Of a stretch of 64,000 nt of DNA, positions 10,014 through 20,244 are shown piece by piece. Below the pieces are notes generated by a model that saw nothing but the letters and a program-made list of their open reading frames with translations, made no database searches and had not been told where the DNA came from. Origin of the DNA: Archangium violaceum (GTDB taxonomy: Bacteria; Myxococcota; Myxococcia; Myxococcales; Myxococcaceae); contig NZ_CP069338.1 of the NCBI RefSeq assembly GCF_016859125.1, positions 186,001-250,000 of the forward strand, given 5' to 3'. Within the stretch, counting starts at the first letter, position 1; each line of letters starts with the position of its first letter. The position numbers and the translations under genes are program-made.

Positions 10014-11499
10014 GGCCCTTCACGGCGGGACCGTTGAGCACCTCGCCCGTCGGACTGTAGCGGGCTCCGTGGCACGGGCAGTCCCACGAGCGCTCGGCCT
10101 TGTTCCAGTGCACGTGGCACCCCAGGTGCGTGCACACCGGACTCACCGCGTGCACCGCCCCACCCTCCTCGCGGAAGACGGCCACCTTCTTCCCGTCCAC
10201 CTCCAGGATGCGGCCCTCCCCGGCTGGCACCTCGGACAGGTCGTGCCCTTCCGGCTTCGCCAGCCGGTCCGCCACGAAGTGGAACGCCACCTCCGCGTTC
10301 TCCTGGATGAAGTCCTTCACCCCCGCCTTCGGCTTCACCCGCGTGGCGTCGTAGAGCGCCGCGTACGGGTTCTGCCTCCCGAGGATCAGGTCCGTCAAAA
10401 TCATCCCCGATAGCGTCCCGAACGTCATGCCAGTGCCCGAGAAGCCCGTGGCCACCCACACGTGCCGCGAATTGCTGTTGCGCCCGATGTACGCCAGTCC
10501 GTCCGCGGGCTCGATGACCTGTCCGGACCAGCGGTAATCGATTCGCGTCACCGGAAAGCGCCGCCGCGTGTACGCCTCCAGCGCCTCGAAGTGGCGCTCC
10601 GTGTCCTCCTCCGTTCCCACCTTGTGGTCCTCGCCCCCGACAATCACGTAGTCCACGCCCTCCACCCGCTGGGTGCGGATGTAGTGATACGGATCCTGAC
10701 TGTCGTAATAGAGCCCCGCCTCCAGCGGACTCTCGAGAGGCCCCGCCACCGAGTAGGTGCGGTACGGATAGAGCTTGGTGTGCAGGAAGACGCGGTTGAG
10801 CGGAGTCGTGGTCGCCTCCACCACGTCCCTGCAGGTGATGATGCCCCGCGAGGTGTGCACCCGGCAGGGCACCCCCTCGTGCAGCTCCGTGGCCTGCGTC
10901 TCCTCGAAGATGTGGCTGCCGCCCCCTTGAATCCCCTCGGCGAGCGCCAGCAGGTACTCGCGCGGATGGAACTGCGCCTGATCCTCCACGCGCAGCGCCA
11001 GCTTCACCGGGTAGGGCAGCGGCACTTCGTTCGTCAGCGAGCACATCAGGCCCACCTGCCGGGCCGCGGACGCCTCGCGCTCCAGGTCTCGCGCTTCACG
11101 CTCCGTCTCCGCGTAGCGGAACGCGGGCAGCCGCTGGAAGCCGCAGGAGATGCGCAGCCCCTCCACCAGCCCGGCGATCTTCTCGATGGCGGCCCGGGTG
11201 GATCCGGCGGCCATCCGCGCCCCCTTCTCCCCGAAGTCCGAGACCAGTGTGTAATAGGGCGTGTCCAGCAGTTCCGTGAGGTGCGCGGTGGTCTGCCCCG
11301 TCTGCCCCGTCAGCAGCCGGTGCATCTCCACCACCGCCACGCGCTTGCCCTCCTGTTTGAGCAGGTACGCCGTGGTGAGGCCCGCGATCCCCCCGCCAAT
11401 CACCACCACGTCCACTTCCAGGTCCCCTTGCAGCGCCGGATAGCGCCGCGCCGGGGCCGACATCGTCCACAGCGACTTGTGCGTGCGCTCTTCCACCAT
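9991..11499 (-). CDS. FAD-dependent oxidoreductase with C-terminal Rieske [2Fe-2S] domain
   Basis: 502 residues. The N-terminal DAO-type FAD domain has the dinucleotide motif VVVIGGGIAGLTTAYLL (about residues 30-46) and a second FAD-binding stretch ATGFSGTGMTFGTLSGMIL near residue 365. Residues ~415-502 form a Rieske domain with CTHLGCHVHW and CPCHGARYSPTGEVLNGPA, so all four cluster ligands (Cys-His, Cys-His) are present. This architecture is widespread, but its substrate is unknown; amine or amino-acid oxidation is the usual suggestion. No signal peptide. Its last codons lie in the direct repeat shared with the adjacent immunity gene, so the LPSKKIR tail may be recombinant. Confidence 0.88.
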   Translation of the reverse strand: MVEERTHKSLWTMSAPARRYPALQGDLEVDVVVIGGGIAGLTTAYLLKQEGKRVAVVEMHRLLTGQTGQTTAHLTELLDTPYYTLVSDFGEKGARMAAGSTRAAIEKIAGLVEGLRISCGFQRLPAFRYAETEREARDLEREASAARQVGLMCSLTNEVPLPYPVKLALRVEDQAQFHPREYLLALAEGIQGGGSHIFEETQATELHEGVPCRVHTSRGIITCRDVVEATTTPLNRVFLHTKLYPYRTYSVAGPLESPLEAGLYYDSQDPYHYIRTQRVEGVDYVIVGGEDHKVGTEEDTERHFEALEAYTRRRFPVTRIDYRWSGQVIEPADGLAYIGRNSNSRHVWVATGFSGTGMTFGTLSGMILTDLILGRQNPYAALYDATRVKPKAGVKDFIQENAEVAFHFVADRLAKPEGHDLSEVPAGEGRILEVDGKKVAVFREEGGAVHAVSPVCTHLGCHVHWNKAERSWDCPCHGARYSPTGEVLNGPAVKGLPSKKIR

Positions 11500-11599
11500 G
11501 TTCCAAGGCTAGGAACGCGGCCGAGGGGCGGGAAGGCGAGCGACCAGCCATCCCCGCTCGCCTGCCTGTCCTCCACTGGAGCCTCGGGATGTACACGAG

Positions 11600-11626
11600 C
11601 CAACAACCCCGACCGGGGGGTGTTGG
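11600..11626. promoter_or_regulatory. Inverted repeat between divergent oxidoreductase and kinase genes
   Basis: CCAACA (11600-11605) and TGTTGG (11621-11626) form an interrupted dyad with an inner CCCC/GGGG pairing. It lies 27 bases before the histidine-kinase start and within the 153-base divergent promoter region, so it may be an operator. It could also fold as a leader hairpin in the kinase mRNA. Confidence 0.35.
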
Positions 11627-11652
11627 CGATTCGCGCCGGGTGACGCACAACC

Positions 11653-13037
<1,385 letters not shown>

Positions 13038-13041
<4 letters not shown>

Positions 13042-13445
13042 ACAGCACAGCTCGAAACGACATCTCGCCCCTCGTACTGATCGTCGACGACTACCAGGAT
13101 GCCCGGGAAATGTACGCCGAGTACCTCGAGTACTCCGGCTTCCGCGTGGCCGAGGCGCGCAATGGACTGGAGGCCGTGGAGAAGGCCTTCGCGCTGCGCC
13201 CGTCCGTCATCCTCATGGATCTCTCGCTGCCGGTGATGGATGGCTGGGAGGCCACCCGGCGCCTCAAAAAGGATCCCCGCACGCGCTCCATCCCCGTGGT
13301 GGCGCTCACCGGCCATGCCCTGGATGGGCACTCGCGCGAGGCGGAGGACGCCGGCTGTGATGCCTACGTCACCAAGCCGTGCCTGCCGGACGCGCTGGTC
13401 CAGGAGGTCCAGCGCGTGCTCGCGACCGTGTCCCCGGCCGCGTAG
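13038..13445 (+). CDS. Single-domain response regulator (CheY-like)
   Basis: 135 residues consisting only of a receiver domain. The acidic pocket is VDD at residues 16-18, the phospho-acceptor Asp lies in LMDLSLPVMDGWEA, the conserved Thr in VVALTGHAL, and the Lys in YVTKPC. It lacks an output domain, so it acts by protein contact or in a phosphorelay. Its ATG overlaps the kinase stop, which makes the kinase its likely partner. Confidence 0.92.
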
Positions 13446-13456
13446 CGACGAAACCG

Positions 13457-13503
13457 GGGCGCGTGACGCCCACTGGCTCGGGGAGGAGGCAGGCCTCGCT
13501 TTT
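13457..13503 (+). terminator. Possible terminator after the two-component pair
   Basis: A GGGCG (13457-13461) / CGCCC (13467-13471) stem is followed by a short GAGG...CCTC stem at 13486-13497 and four T residues at 13500-13503. The T-run directly precedes the MerR-type promoter. Stems are short, so this is tentative. Confidence 0.3.
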
Positions 13504-13507
13504 CCCC

Positions 13508-13538
13508 TTGAGCCTCACGCGACGTGAGGGTGTACCCA
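13508..13538 (+). promoter_or_regulatory. MerR-type promoter with TipA-like operator
   Basis: A -35-like TTGAGC (13508-13513) and a -10-like TACCCA (13533-13538) are separated by 19 bp, the over-long spacing typical of MerR-activated promoters. The spacer holds a perfect dyad CCTCACG-CGA-CGTGAGG (13513-13529). From memory, the Streptomyces lividans TipAL operator is CCTCACGTCACGTGAGG, with identical arms and a different 3-base centre. The promoter lies 44 bases before the start of the MerR/TipAS gene, so autoregulation is likely. Confidence 0.7.
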
Positions 13539-13581
13539 TCCTGGCAGCCACACATCGGTGTGGTCGAAAGGAGCGTGCACC

Positions 13582-14319
13582 TTGCAGCCCGAACCCCTGA
13601 AGGTAGGCGAGCTCGCCCGGCGGACCGGGCTGTCCATCCGTACCCTGCACCACTACGACGAGCTGGGCCTGCTCTCGCCATCACTCCGCACGGCGTCCGG
13701 CTACCGGCTCTACACCCCGGAGGATGTCGCCCGGTTGCAGCGCATCCTGTCCCTCCGCCAGCTCGGCTTCTCGCTGGAGGAGATCAAACGCTGCATCGAC
13801 GAGCCCGGCTTCTCGCCCATCCGGGTGCTCGAGCTGCACCTCGCGCGGGCTCGCGAGCAGCTCGCCCTCCAACAGGAACTGTGCCGGCGCCTGGAGGCGC
13901 TCGCCACGCAGTTCCGCTCGGCGGAGACGCCCTCCGTCGATCAACTCATTCAAACCATCGAGGTCATGACCATGTTCGAGAAGTACTACACCCCGGAGCA
14001 GCTCCAGGAGCTCGAGGCGCGCCGCCAGGCCCTGGGGGAGGACGCCATCCGCCAGGTCCAGGAGGAGTGGCCCCAGCTCATCGCCAAGGTGCGCGCCGAG
14101 ATGGAGAAGGGCACCGACCCGGCCAGCGAGCCCGTGCAGAAGCTCGCCCGGCGCTGGGGCGAGCTCGTCCGCGCCTTCACCGGCGGCAACCCCGGCATCG
14201 AGAAGTCGCTGGGCACCATGTACCAGCAGGAGCCGGCCATGGGCGCCAGGTTCGGGCTCGACCCACAGCTCTTCGCCTACGTGAACCGCGCCATGGAAGC
14301 GGCGAAGAAGCCCGAGTAG
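13582..14319 (+). CDS. MerR-family regulator with TipAS drug-binding domain
   Basis: 245 residues from a TTG start, chosen because AAAGGAG lies 8 bases upstream; an ATG eight codons earlier lacks a ribosome site. Residues ~6-75 are the MerR winged helix (KVGELARRTGLSIRTLHHYDELG, then SGYRLYTPEDVARL). A coiled-coil linker follows (~80-115). The C-terminal ~125 residues are the TipAS all-helical domain (MFEKYYTPEQLQELEARR..., EEWPQLIAKVRAEM, RWGELVRAFTGGNPGI), which in TipAL binds thiopeptide antibiotics. It probably activates its own promoter, and perhaps others, when a ligand binds. The operator upstream supports this. Confidence 0.9.
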   Translation: MQPEPLKVGELARRTGLSIRTLHHYDELGLLSPSLRTASGYRLYTPEDVARLQRILSLRQLGFSLEEIKRCIDEPGFSPIRVLELHLARAREQLALQQELCRRLEALATQFRSAETPSVDQLIQTIEVMTMFEKYYTPEQLQELEARRQALGEDAIRQVQEEWPQLIAKVRAEMEKGTDPASEPVQKLARRWGELVRAFTGGNPGIEKSLGTMYQQEPAMGARFGLDPQLFAYVNRAMEAAKKPE

Positions 14320-14345
14320 ACGAGCAGCCGGAACGAACGGGCCAC

Positions 14346-15293
14346 TCAGCGCCCCGCGGCGACCTTCTCGGCATCTTGAACGAGGGAGTCCGCCCAGGGG
14401 GGCAGCTTCGCCCAGCCAGCGGTGTGCTCGGTGCGGGCATGGAGTTCGCCTCCCGCCCCCCGCGCCACGGAGAGCCAGCCGAGGCGCGCGTCCCCATGCC
14501 GGTACTCCACGCGGAACACCTCATGGGGCTCGCCTCCGGGCGGCGCCTCTCCCCGGCCGAGGAAGTCCGCCTGCGCCGGCGCGAGCAGCCAGACCCGCTC
14601 GTGCCACTTGCGAGCCATTTCATCCGCTGAGTCCGGTGCATCCCGAGGCACGAGCTCCGCCGGGCGCTGCGCCCGCGCACGCACGAGGAAGGTTCGCGAG
14701 GAGCCCCCGGAGGTGACGGTGAGGACGTCGTACTCGCCGGCGCCAAAGGCGTGCAGCGTCCGGTCCACCAGTCGGTTGGCGGCGTTCTCCAGATCGGGCA
14801 GCAGCGACGGCGGGAGGAGGAAGACCCGCCCGTCCGTCTCCCGCCGCAGGTACGGGCTGCCCCATCCAATCGAAGAAGAGGCCAGCGTGAAGACGTGCTC
14901 TCCGCTGGTCAGCTTCACCGCCAGCCTCCGGGGACTGTCCTTCAACCCGACTTCGGCCAGTGTCTCCGCATCCAGCACGCCCAGGCTCCGCGTGGCCTTC
15001 AGCGGCGCGAAACGGATGAAGAGCTTCTCCGCCGTCTCGTTGGCGCGCAGCTCCCTCGGAAGCGCCTTCGTCCCCAGCCGCAACCACAACGCACCATCTT
15101 CCGACGCCTCGCGGAACAGCTCCACCCAGCCGGATGCGTCCTCGTAGCGCACGCGATCCAGTGTCTGCTTCGGCGCGTCCAGCACCACCACCTCACCGGG
15201 AACGCCGGCGGGCTCCCGCTGCCAGACGAAGAAGGCCGCGATCAATCCCGCCGCCGCCAGCGCGCCCTGGAGCACCACACCTCGCGCCCTCAT
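14346..15293 (-). CDS. Membrane-anchored DUF4340-like protein, last gene of Gld-like ABC operon
   Basis: 315 residues with one N-terminal membrane helix (GVVLQGALAAAGLIAAFFVW) and an extracytoplasmic remainder. Features such as DRVRYED...WVELFRE, VLDAETLAEVGL and a glycine-rich SSIGWGSPYLRRE resemble DUF4340 proteins that often follow GldG-type genes. The start overlaps the upstream gene by ATGA, so it is translationally coupled to the exporter. It probably works with the exporter at the membrane; no catalytic residues are apparent. Confidence 0.7.
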   Translation of the reverse strand: MRARGVVLQGALAAAGLIAAFFVWQREPAGVPGEVVVLDAPKQTLDRVRYEDASGWVELFREASEDGALWLRLGTKALPRELRANETAEKLFIRFAPLKATRSLGVLDAETLAEVGLKDSPRRLAVKLTSGEHVFTLASSSIGWGSPYLRRETDGRVFLLPPSLLPDLENAANRLVDRTLHAFGAGEYDVLTVTSGGSSRTFLVRARAQRPAELVPRDAPDSADEMARKWHERVWLLAPAQADFLGRGEAPPGGEPHEVFRVEYRHGDARLGWLSVARGAGGELHARTEHTAGWAKLPPWADSLVQDAEKVAAGR

Positions 15294-17131
15294 CGCGCAC
15301 CTCGCCGTCTCCGGCGCCGCGTCACGAGGAAGCCCGCCCCGAGCACCAGCGAGGGAGCGAGGAAGACGGCCGAGTAGAACCAGAGGACGTCCTGCTGGCG
15401 GGTGTGCTGCAGCGGCACGTCCTCCTCGTTGGACACCACGCCCGCCAGTTCCTCCTCACCCAGGAGCCAGAGCACCGTGTCCACCAGCAGGTACGGGTTG
15501 CCATAGCCACGTGGGCCGGAGTCCGTCATCACGTCCGAGTCACCCATGGCCACCACGCGCGAGGGCGAAGCGCCCGAGACGCCGGCCTTCTCCACCGCCA
15601 CCACCAGGGGCCAGGCCCGCCGGGGCTCTCCCTCGTCCGCGGTGAAGTCCTGGTCGCCGTCCTGGAACGTCTCCGCGGGAGCTCGCACCGAGACGTCCTG
15701 GGCCACGCCCCTGGGCAGGGGCTGCACGGGCTCCAGCGCCGCCGCGCCAGCGAAGACGAGCGCCGCGTCGCTTCCCAACGAGGCCAGCGTCCCCACGGAA
15801 GCGTGCGAGGAGAAGCTCGCCGTCACCAGGTTGCCTCGATCGCTCCGCTGGTGGCTCATGAGCAGGAAGCGCTGATCATTCGCCAGGGGCACGCGCAGCA
15901 GCTTCAAGCCCAACGGCTCCAACAGCGGCTCGAGACCGGGCCCGTCCGGCTCCAGCGCGAGCCACAGCCGCCCACCGCGCTCCACGTACCGGAGCACCGC
16001 GGCGAGCTCCTCCGGGGAGAAGTCGCGCCCGGGCCCCACGATGGCCACCACCGAGGCATCGCGCGGCACCTCCGTCCCCAGCCCCTCGGCCATGCCCAGC
16101 GTGCGTACCTCCACGTTCAGCACGCGCAACCACTCCTCGAGCTGCGACAGGCCGGGCCGTGCCTTCTCCAGCGCCGTGGCGGCCTGGGGCAGCAGGCCCC
16201 GCTCACCATGGCCCGCCGTGAGGTACAGCACCCGGCGGGGACGCGACACCACCCGCAGCCGCCGGTACACGTCCTCGTCCAGCCGCTGCAACTGCCCTCG
16301 GGCCCTGTCGAGCTCGAGCGGCACCTTCAGCCGTTCGATGCGCTGGCCCCGGCTGAACACCACGGAGCCGTTCTCCCCTACTCCCAGCTCCCTCGCCCGC
16401 GAGAGCTCCACCGCCTGGTCCAGCACCTCCACCTCGAGATACCCGGACTCCCGGGCCAGCTCCCGGAAGTACTGCTCCAGGGCCTGCCGCACATCGTTGG
16501 CGGGCGGGAAGAAGAGCGTCACCTCCACCGGCTCGGGAAGACGGCGCACCAGCAGGCGCGTGGCATCGCCCGGCCTCGCGGTGCGGAAGTACGCCAGGTC
16601 CCACGAGACGTCCGCCCGCGTGGCCACGTACAGGGTCGAGAAGGCGAAGATGAGCGCGAAGGCCATCCCCAGCCCCGAGTGGAGCGCGGCGCGCAACCGG
16701 CCTGGTACCAGCACGGGCCCACGCGCCATGGACGCGGCCGCCAGCTCCACCAGCGCGAGCGGAAACAGCGCCGTCACCAGCAGCGCGGGGAAGAGCGCCC
16801 GCAGCACCCCCGTCAGCTCCGGAACCCGCCGCTTCAACGAAGCGACTGGCACGAGGAACGCCGCCGCATCCGACTGGAGGAAGTAGAGCGACAAGCCGAG
16901 CCCGCCCAGCAAGAAGAGGCCGAGCAGCCAGCGCTCCAGCACGCGCGCAACTCCCGAGGTCCGCACCACCCGCGACACGCGCCACGCGACCGCGAGCCCC
17001 ACCAGCGTCAGGCCTGACCCGCTCAGCACGAGCCTCATCGAGCCAGCGCCCACCACGCGCTCGCCGAGGAAGAGGGCCACCAGGCCCACCACGTACAGCA
17101 CGGACACCCAGGGGTTGGGACGGAGGCTCAC
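15290..17131 (-). CDS. GldG-like ABC exporter accessory membrane protein
   Basis: 613 residues from the GTG that overlaps the permease stop (GTGA). The frame is open another 71 codons upstream, but those lie within the permease gene. About four membrane helices are followed by a large periplasmic domain (ABC_transp_aux type: SRGQRIERLKVPLELDRARGQ, YLTAGHGERGL, VAIVGPGRDFSPEELAAVLRYVERGG, VVAMGDSDVMTD) and a final membrane helix before RRRRRRGAR. In Flavobacterium, GldG works with GldA and GldF; in other phyla the complex has unknown cargo. The substrate here is unknown. Confidence 0.8.
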   Translation of the reverse strand: MSLRPNPWVSVLYVVGLVALFLGERVVGAGSMRLVLSGSGLTLVGLAVAWRVSRVVRTSGVARVLERWLLGLFLLGGLGLSLYFLQSDAAAFLVPVASLKRRVPELTGVLRALFPALLVTALFPLALVELAAASMARGPVLVPGRLRAALHSGLGMAFALIFAFSTLYVATRADVSWDLAYFRTARPGDATRLLVRRLPEPVEVTLFFPPANDVRQALEQYFRELARESGYLEVEVLDQAVELSRARELGVGENGSVVFSRGQRIERLKVPLELDRARGQLQRLDEDVYRRLRVVSRPRRVLYLTAGHGERGLLPQAATALEKARPGLSQLEEWLRVLNVEVRTLGMAEGLGTEVPRDASVVAIVGPGRDFSPEELAAVLRYVERGGRLWLALEPDGPGLEPLLEPLGLKLLRVPLANDQRFLLMSHQRSDRGNLVTASFSSHASVGTLASLGSDAALVFAGAAALEPVQPLPRGVAQDVSVRAPAETFQDGDQDFTADEGEPRRAWPLVVAVEKAGVSGASPSRVVAMGDSDVMTDSGPRGYGNPYLLVDTVLWLLGEEELAGVVSNEEDVPLQHTRQQDVLWFYSAVFLAPSLVLGAGFLVTRRRRRRGAR

Positions 17132-17853
17132 CGCCACCTCCGCGCCTCGAGCACCCGCGTGGCGGCGAAGAGGGCCACGTAGGTGACGAGCAGGTAGTAG
17201 ACGACGTCGCGCACGTGCACCACGCCCGCCTGGAAGGGCTGGAAGTGCTGGTTCCACAGCGCCAGCGCGCTGAAGACGTCCGAGAGCGGTTGCTCGGTGA
17301 TGCGCGCCAGCAGCCAGCACGTCAGCAGCGCCACCAGCATGCACCCGGAGAGCACGGCGGCCAGCACCTGGTTGCGCGCCAATGCCGAGCCGAACGTGCC
17401 GATGGCCAGCGAGGCACTCCCCAGCAGCAGCAACCCCAGGTAGCCAGCGGCGATATGGCCCAGGGACAGCTTGCCGTGCACCATCACCAGCAGCGGCATG
17501 AAGAGCGTGGCCAGTGTCATCAGCGCCAGGAAGGCCAGCGCCGAGAGGAATTTGCCCAGGACGATTTCATGGTCCTTCACCGGCGAGGAGTACAGCAGGG
17601 CCAGCGTGCCCGCCTGCCGCTCCTCGGCCAGCAACCGCATGGAGATGAAGACCGAGGCCACCATCGTCGTGCCGCTGGAGAACAGGAAGAAGAGGGAGAG
17701 CACCTCCGAGGAGCGCTTGCTCACCCCGCCCAGCGCGTAGGCGTTGAAGAGCAGGCCATCCACCGCCAGCACCATGGCGATGATGATGTACCCCTGGAAG
17801 GTGCGCAGGTAGGCCGCGAGTTCGCGGCGCGCGATGAGCAGCGTCCGCATCAT
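17128..17853 (-). CDS. ABC-2 type permease, GldF-like
   Basis: 241 residues with about six membrane helices. ABC-2 traits are visible: the amino end RRELAAYLRTFQGYII, then RLLAEERQAGTLALLYSSPVKDHEIVLGKF, the coupling region characteristic of the family. It overlaps the ATPase gene upstream and the GldG-like gene downstream by four bases each, so the complex is made stoichiometrically. Confidence 0.87.
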   Translation of the reverse strand: MMRTLLIARRELAAYLRTFQGYIIIAMVLAVDGLLFNAYALGGVSKRSSEVLSLFFLFSSGTTMVASVFISMRLLAEERQAGTLALLYSSPVKDHEIVLGKFLSALAFLALMTLATLFMPLLVMVHGKLSLGHIAAGYLGLLLLGSASLAIGTFGSALARNQVLAAVLSGCMLVALLTCWLLARITEQPLSDVFSALALWNQHFQPFQAGVVHVRDVVYYLLVTYVALFAATRVLEARRWR

Positions 17854-18782
17854 GTTGCGCTCCCCTCCCCCGCCTGGGTGAGCCGCAGGAAGAGGGACTC
17901 GAGCTTCTCCACCCCACGGTCCAACCGGAGCAGTTCCAGCCCCGCATCCACCACCGCCCGGGCCACCTTCGGCCGCAGGTCCGCCGGGGCCTCCACCCGG
18001 AGCGTCACCACGCCCTCCGCCTCGCCCATCACGCGCACCGGCCCCATTCCCTCGAGCGCCGCCAGCACCCGCGTCCGTTCGCCCCGCACCTCCACCTCGA
18101 TGAACCCCCCGCCGCCCAGGCGCTGGCCCAGCTCCTCCTCGGTGCCCTGGGCCACGAGCTCCCCGTCCTTGATGACCAGGAGCCGATCACACGTCTGGCT
18201 GATCTCCGGCAGCAGGTGGCTGGAGACGAGCACCGTGTGCGCGCCCCGCAGCCCGCGGATGAGCGAGCGCATCTCCACCATCTGCCGCGGATCCAGGCCG
18301 CTGCCCGGCTCGTCGAGGATGAGCAGCGCCGGACGATGGACGAGCGCCTGCGCCACGCCCACACGCTGCCGGTACCCGTGGCTCAGCGAGGAGATGGGCG
18401 CGTCGTGCACGTCACGCAGTCCCGTCTTCTCCTCGGCCTCGGCCACACGGGCGGACACCTCGCGCGAGGACACGCCGCGCAGCCTCGCCACGAAGGCGAG
18501 GAACTCCCCCACCTCCATCTCGTCGTACAGCGGCGGCGTGTCCGGGAGGTAGCCGATGCGCTGGCGCACCTCGTGGGGATGGCTCACCACGTCGTAGCCA
18601 TCGATGACGGCCCGCCCCGAGGTGGGCAGCAGCACGCATCCGAGAATCTTCAAGGTGGTCGTCTTGCCCGCGCCGTTGAGTCCCAGGAAGCCGATGACCT
18701 CGCCCCGGCCGATGCGGAAGGAGAGCTCGCGGATGGCCGCGTGGCCGCCGTAGTACCGGGTCAGCCCCTCGACGTCGATCAT
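17850..18782 (-). CDS. ABC transporter ATP-binding protein, GldA-like
   Basis: 310 residues. Walker A is GLNGAGKTT near residue 33, the Q-loop region lies around YLPDTPPLYDEM, the signature is LSHGYRQRV near 136, and Walker B is LLILDEPGSGLDP near 155. The C-terminal ~80 residues form the extension common to ABC-2 ATPases. The ATG at 18782 has AAGGAG upstream and overlaps the stop of the epimerase gene. It drives the GldF/GldG-like membrane partners encoded next. Confidence 0.92.
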   Translation of the reverse strand: MIDVEGLTRYYGGHAAIRELSFRIGRGEVIGFLGLNGAGKTTTLKILGCVLLPTSGRAVIDGYDVVSHPHEVRQRIGYLPDTPPLYDEMEVGEFLAFVARLRGVSSREVSARVAEAEEKTGLRDVHDAPISSLSHGYRQRVGVAQALVHRPALLILDEPGSGLDPRQMVEMRSLIRGLRGAHTVLVSSHLLPEISQTCDRLLVIKDGELVAQGTEEELGQRLGGGGFIEVEVRGERTRVLAALEGMGPVRVMGEAEGVVTLRVEAPADLRPKVARAVVDAGLELLRLDRGVEKLESLFLRLTQAGEGSAT

Positions 18783-20212
18783 CCAAGCGGACTCCTTGTC
18801 AGCCCATGGCGGAAACGCGGCCCCTCCGTCGTCTTCCCGAGTGTGAAGCGCAGGGCCTGCTCCAGCGAGGGATGGAGGAAGGTGAAGCCCTGATTCTCGG
18901 CCACCTCGGGGCGGACGCGCGAGCTGACGAGGAGCGTCTCCTGGCCCATCTCCCCGAAGAGGGCCCGCACGGCGGTGGCCGGCAGCGGGAAGAGCGCCGG
19001 CCGGGAGAGCACCTGGCCAAGCGTCCAGGCGAGCTCCTCCTGCCGCACGGGGTTTGGCGCCACCGCGTTGACGGGCCCTCGCATTCCCTCGGAGAACAGG
19101 GCGAAGTGGACGAGGCCGATGACGTCCTCGAGGGACACCCAGCTCATCCACTGCTTGCCGTTCCCGAGGCGTCCTCCGCCTCCGGCCTGGAAGGCGTGCA
19201 GCATCTTCGCCAACGCGCCGCCCCGGGCGCTCAGCACCACGCCCAGGCGCAGGTGCACCACGCGAATGCCGGCCTGCTCCGCGGGGGCCGTGGCCGCCTC
19301 CCACTCCCGGGTGACGTCGGCGAGGAACCCCTCCCCGGACGAGCTGGACTCGGTGAGCACCTCGTCGCCCCGGCTGCCGTAGAAGCCCATGGCCGACGCG
19401 CTCACCAGGACCCGCGGCGGACGCGCCAGACGCGCGAGCGACTCGCACAGCACCCGGGTGCCATCGATGCGGCTGCGGCGGATGAGGGCCTTGTACTCCG
19501 GCGTCCAGCGGCTCTCGGCGATGGGCGCCCCGGCCAGGTGCACCACCGCGTCCACGCCCTCCAGCGCGATCAGATCCATCTCACCCTGGCCCGGTGCCCA
19601 AACGATCTCCCCGGCTCCCGGTTGGCCCCGCACCAGCCGCCGCACCCGGTGGCCTCCCGTGGTGAGGAAGGGCACCAGCGCGCTCCCCACCAGCCCCGAC
19701 GCGCCGCTCACCGCCACCGTCAGCGACTCGTGCCCGGCGAAGGCCGCGTGGCGCCGCAGATCCTCCCGGGTCACCGCGTGGCGATACGCGAACATCCGCT
19801 CCAACCGGTGCCGCGCGTAGCCGCCGCCAAACACGCGCCCGAGCGTCCCCACCGGCAGCGCGTACTCCACGTCGTCCTCCAGCACCGCGCCCCCCGCGGC
19901 CTCGTTCCACATGCGATGCGTGTGGACCCACCGGGCGAAGGGCCCCGACTCCTGCATGTCCTGGAAGAGCGAGCCGGGAATGTAGCGGGTGTGCCTCGCC
20001 GTCCACTGCAGGGGCACCGGCCCCACGCGCATGCGCAACACCAAGCGCGTACCCTCGCGGATGCCATCGCCCTGCTTCTCCACCACCTCCACGGGCTCCC
20101 AGGGGGGCGTCAGACGCTGGAAGGCTCCCTCGCGGGCGTGCCAGGCGAAGACCGCCTCGGCATCCACGGGCATCTGGCTGCGAGCTTCGAATAGCTGCGA
20201 CTTGCCCATCAT
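18779..20212 (-). CDS. SRPBCC / TIGR01777-type epimerase fusion
   Basis: 477 residues. Residues 1-150 form an SRPBCC (START-like) ligand-binding domain; residues ~165-477 are an extended SDR of the TIGR01777 (YfcH/SulA-like) family with VAVSGASGLVGSALV at 166-180, VHLAGAPIAESRW, and the C-terminal DUF1731 (PNPVRQEELAWTLGQVLSRP). The fusion occurs in other bacteria; its substrate is unknown. It is the first gene of the five-gene overlapping operon, which is unusual: nothing known links this enzyme to Gld-type export. Confidence 0.88.
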   Translation of the reverse strand: MMGKSQLFEARSQMPVDAEAVFAWHAREGAFQRLTPPWEPVEVVEKQGDGIREGTRLVLRMRVGPVPLQWTARHTRYIPGSLFQDMQESGPFARWVHTHRMWNEAAGGAVLEDDVEYALPVGTLGRVFGGGYARHRLERMFAYRHAVTREDLRRHAAFAGHESLTVAVSGASGLVGSALVPFLTTGGHRVRRLVRGQPGAGEIVWAPGQGEMDLIALEGVDAVVHLAGAPIAESRWTPEYKALIRRSRIDGTRVLCESLARLARPPRVLVSASAMGFYGSRGDEVLTESSSSGEGFLADVTREWEAATAPAEQAGIRVVHLRLGVVLSARGGALAKMLHAFQAGGGGRLGNGKQWMSWVSLEDVIGLVHFALFSEGMRGPVNAVAPNPVRQEELAWTLGQVLSRPALFPLPATAVRALFGEMGQETLLVSSRVRPEVAENQGFTFLHPSLEQALRFTLGKTTEGPRFRHGLTRSPLG

Positions 20213-20244
20213 CCCCTCCGAGAGCCAGATTGCGGCCGACAGGC

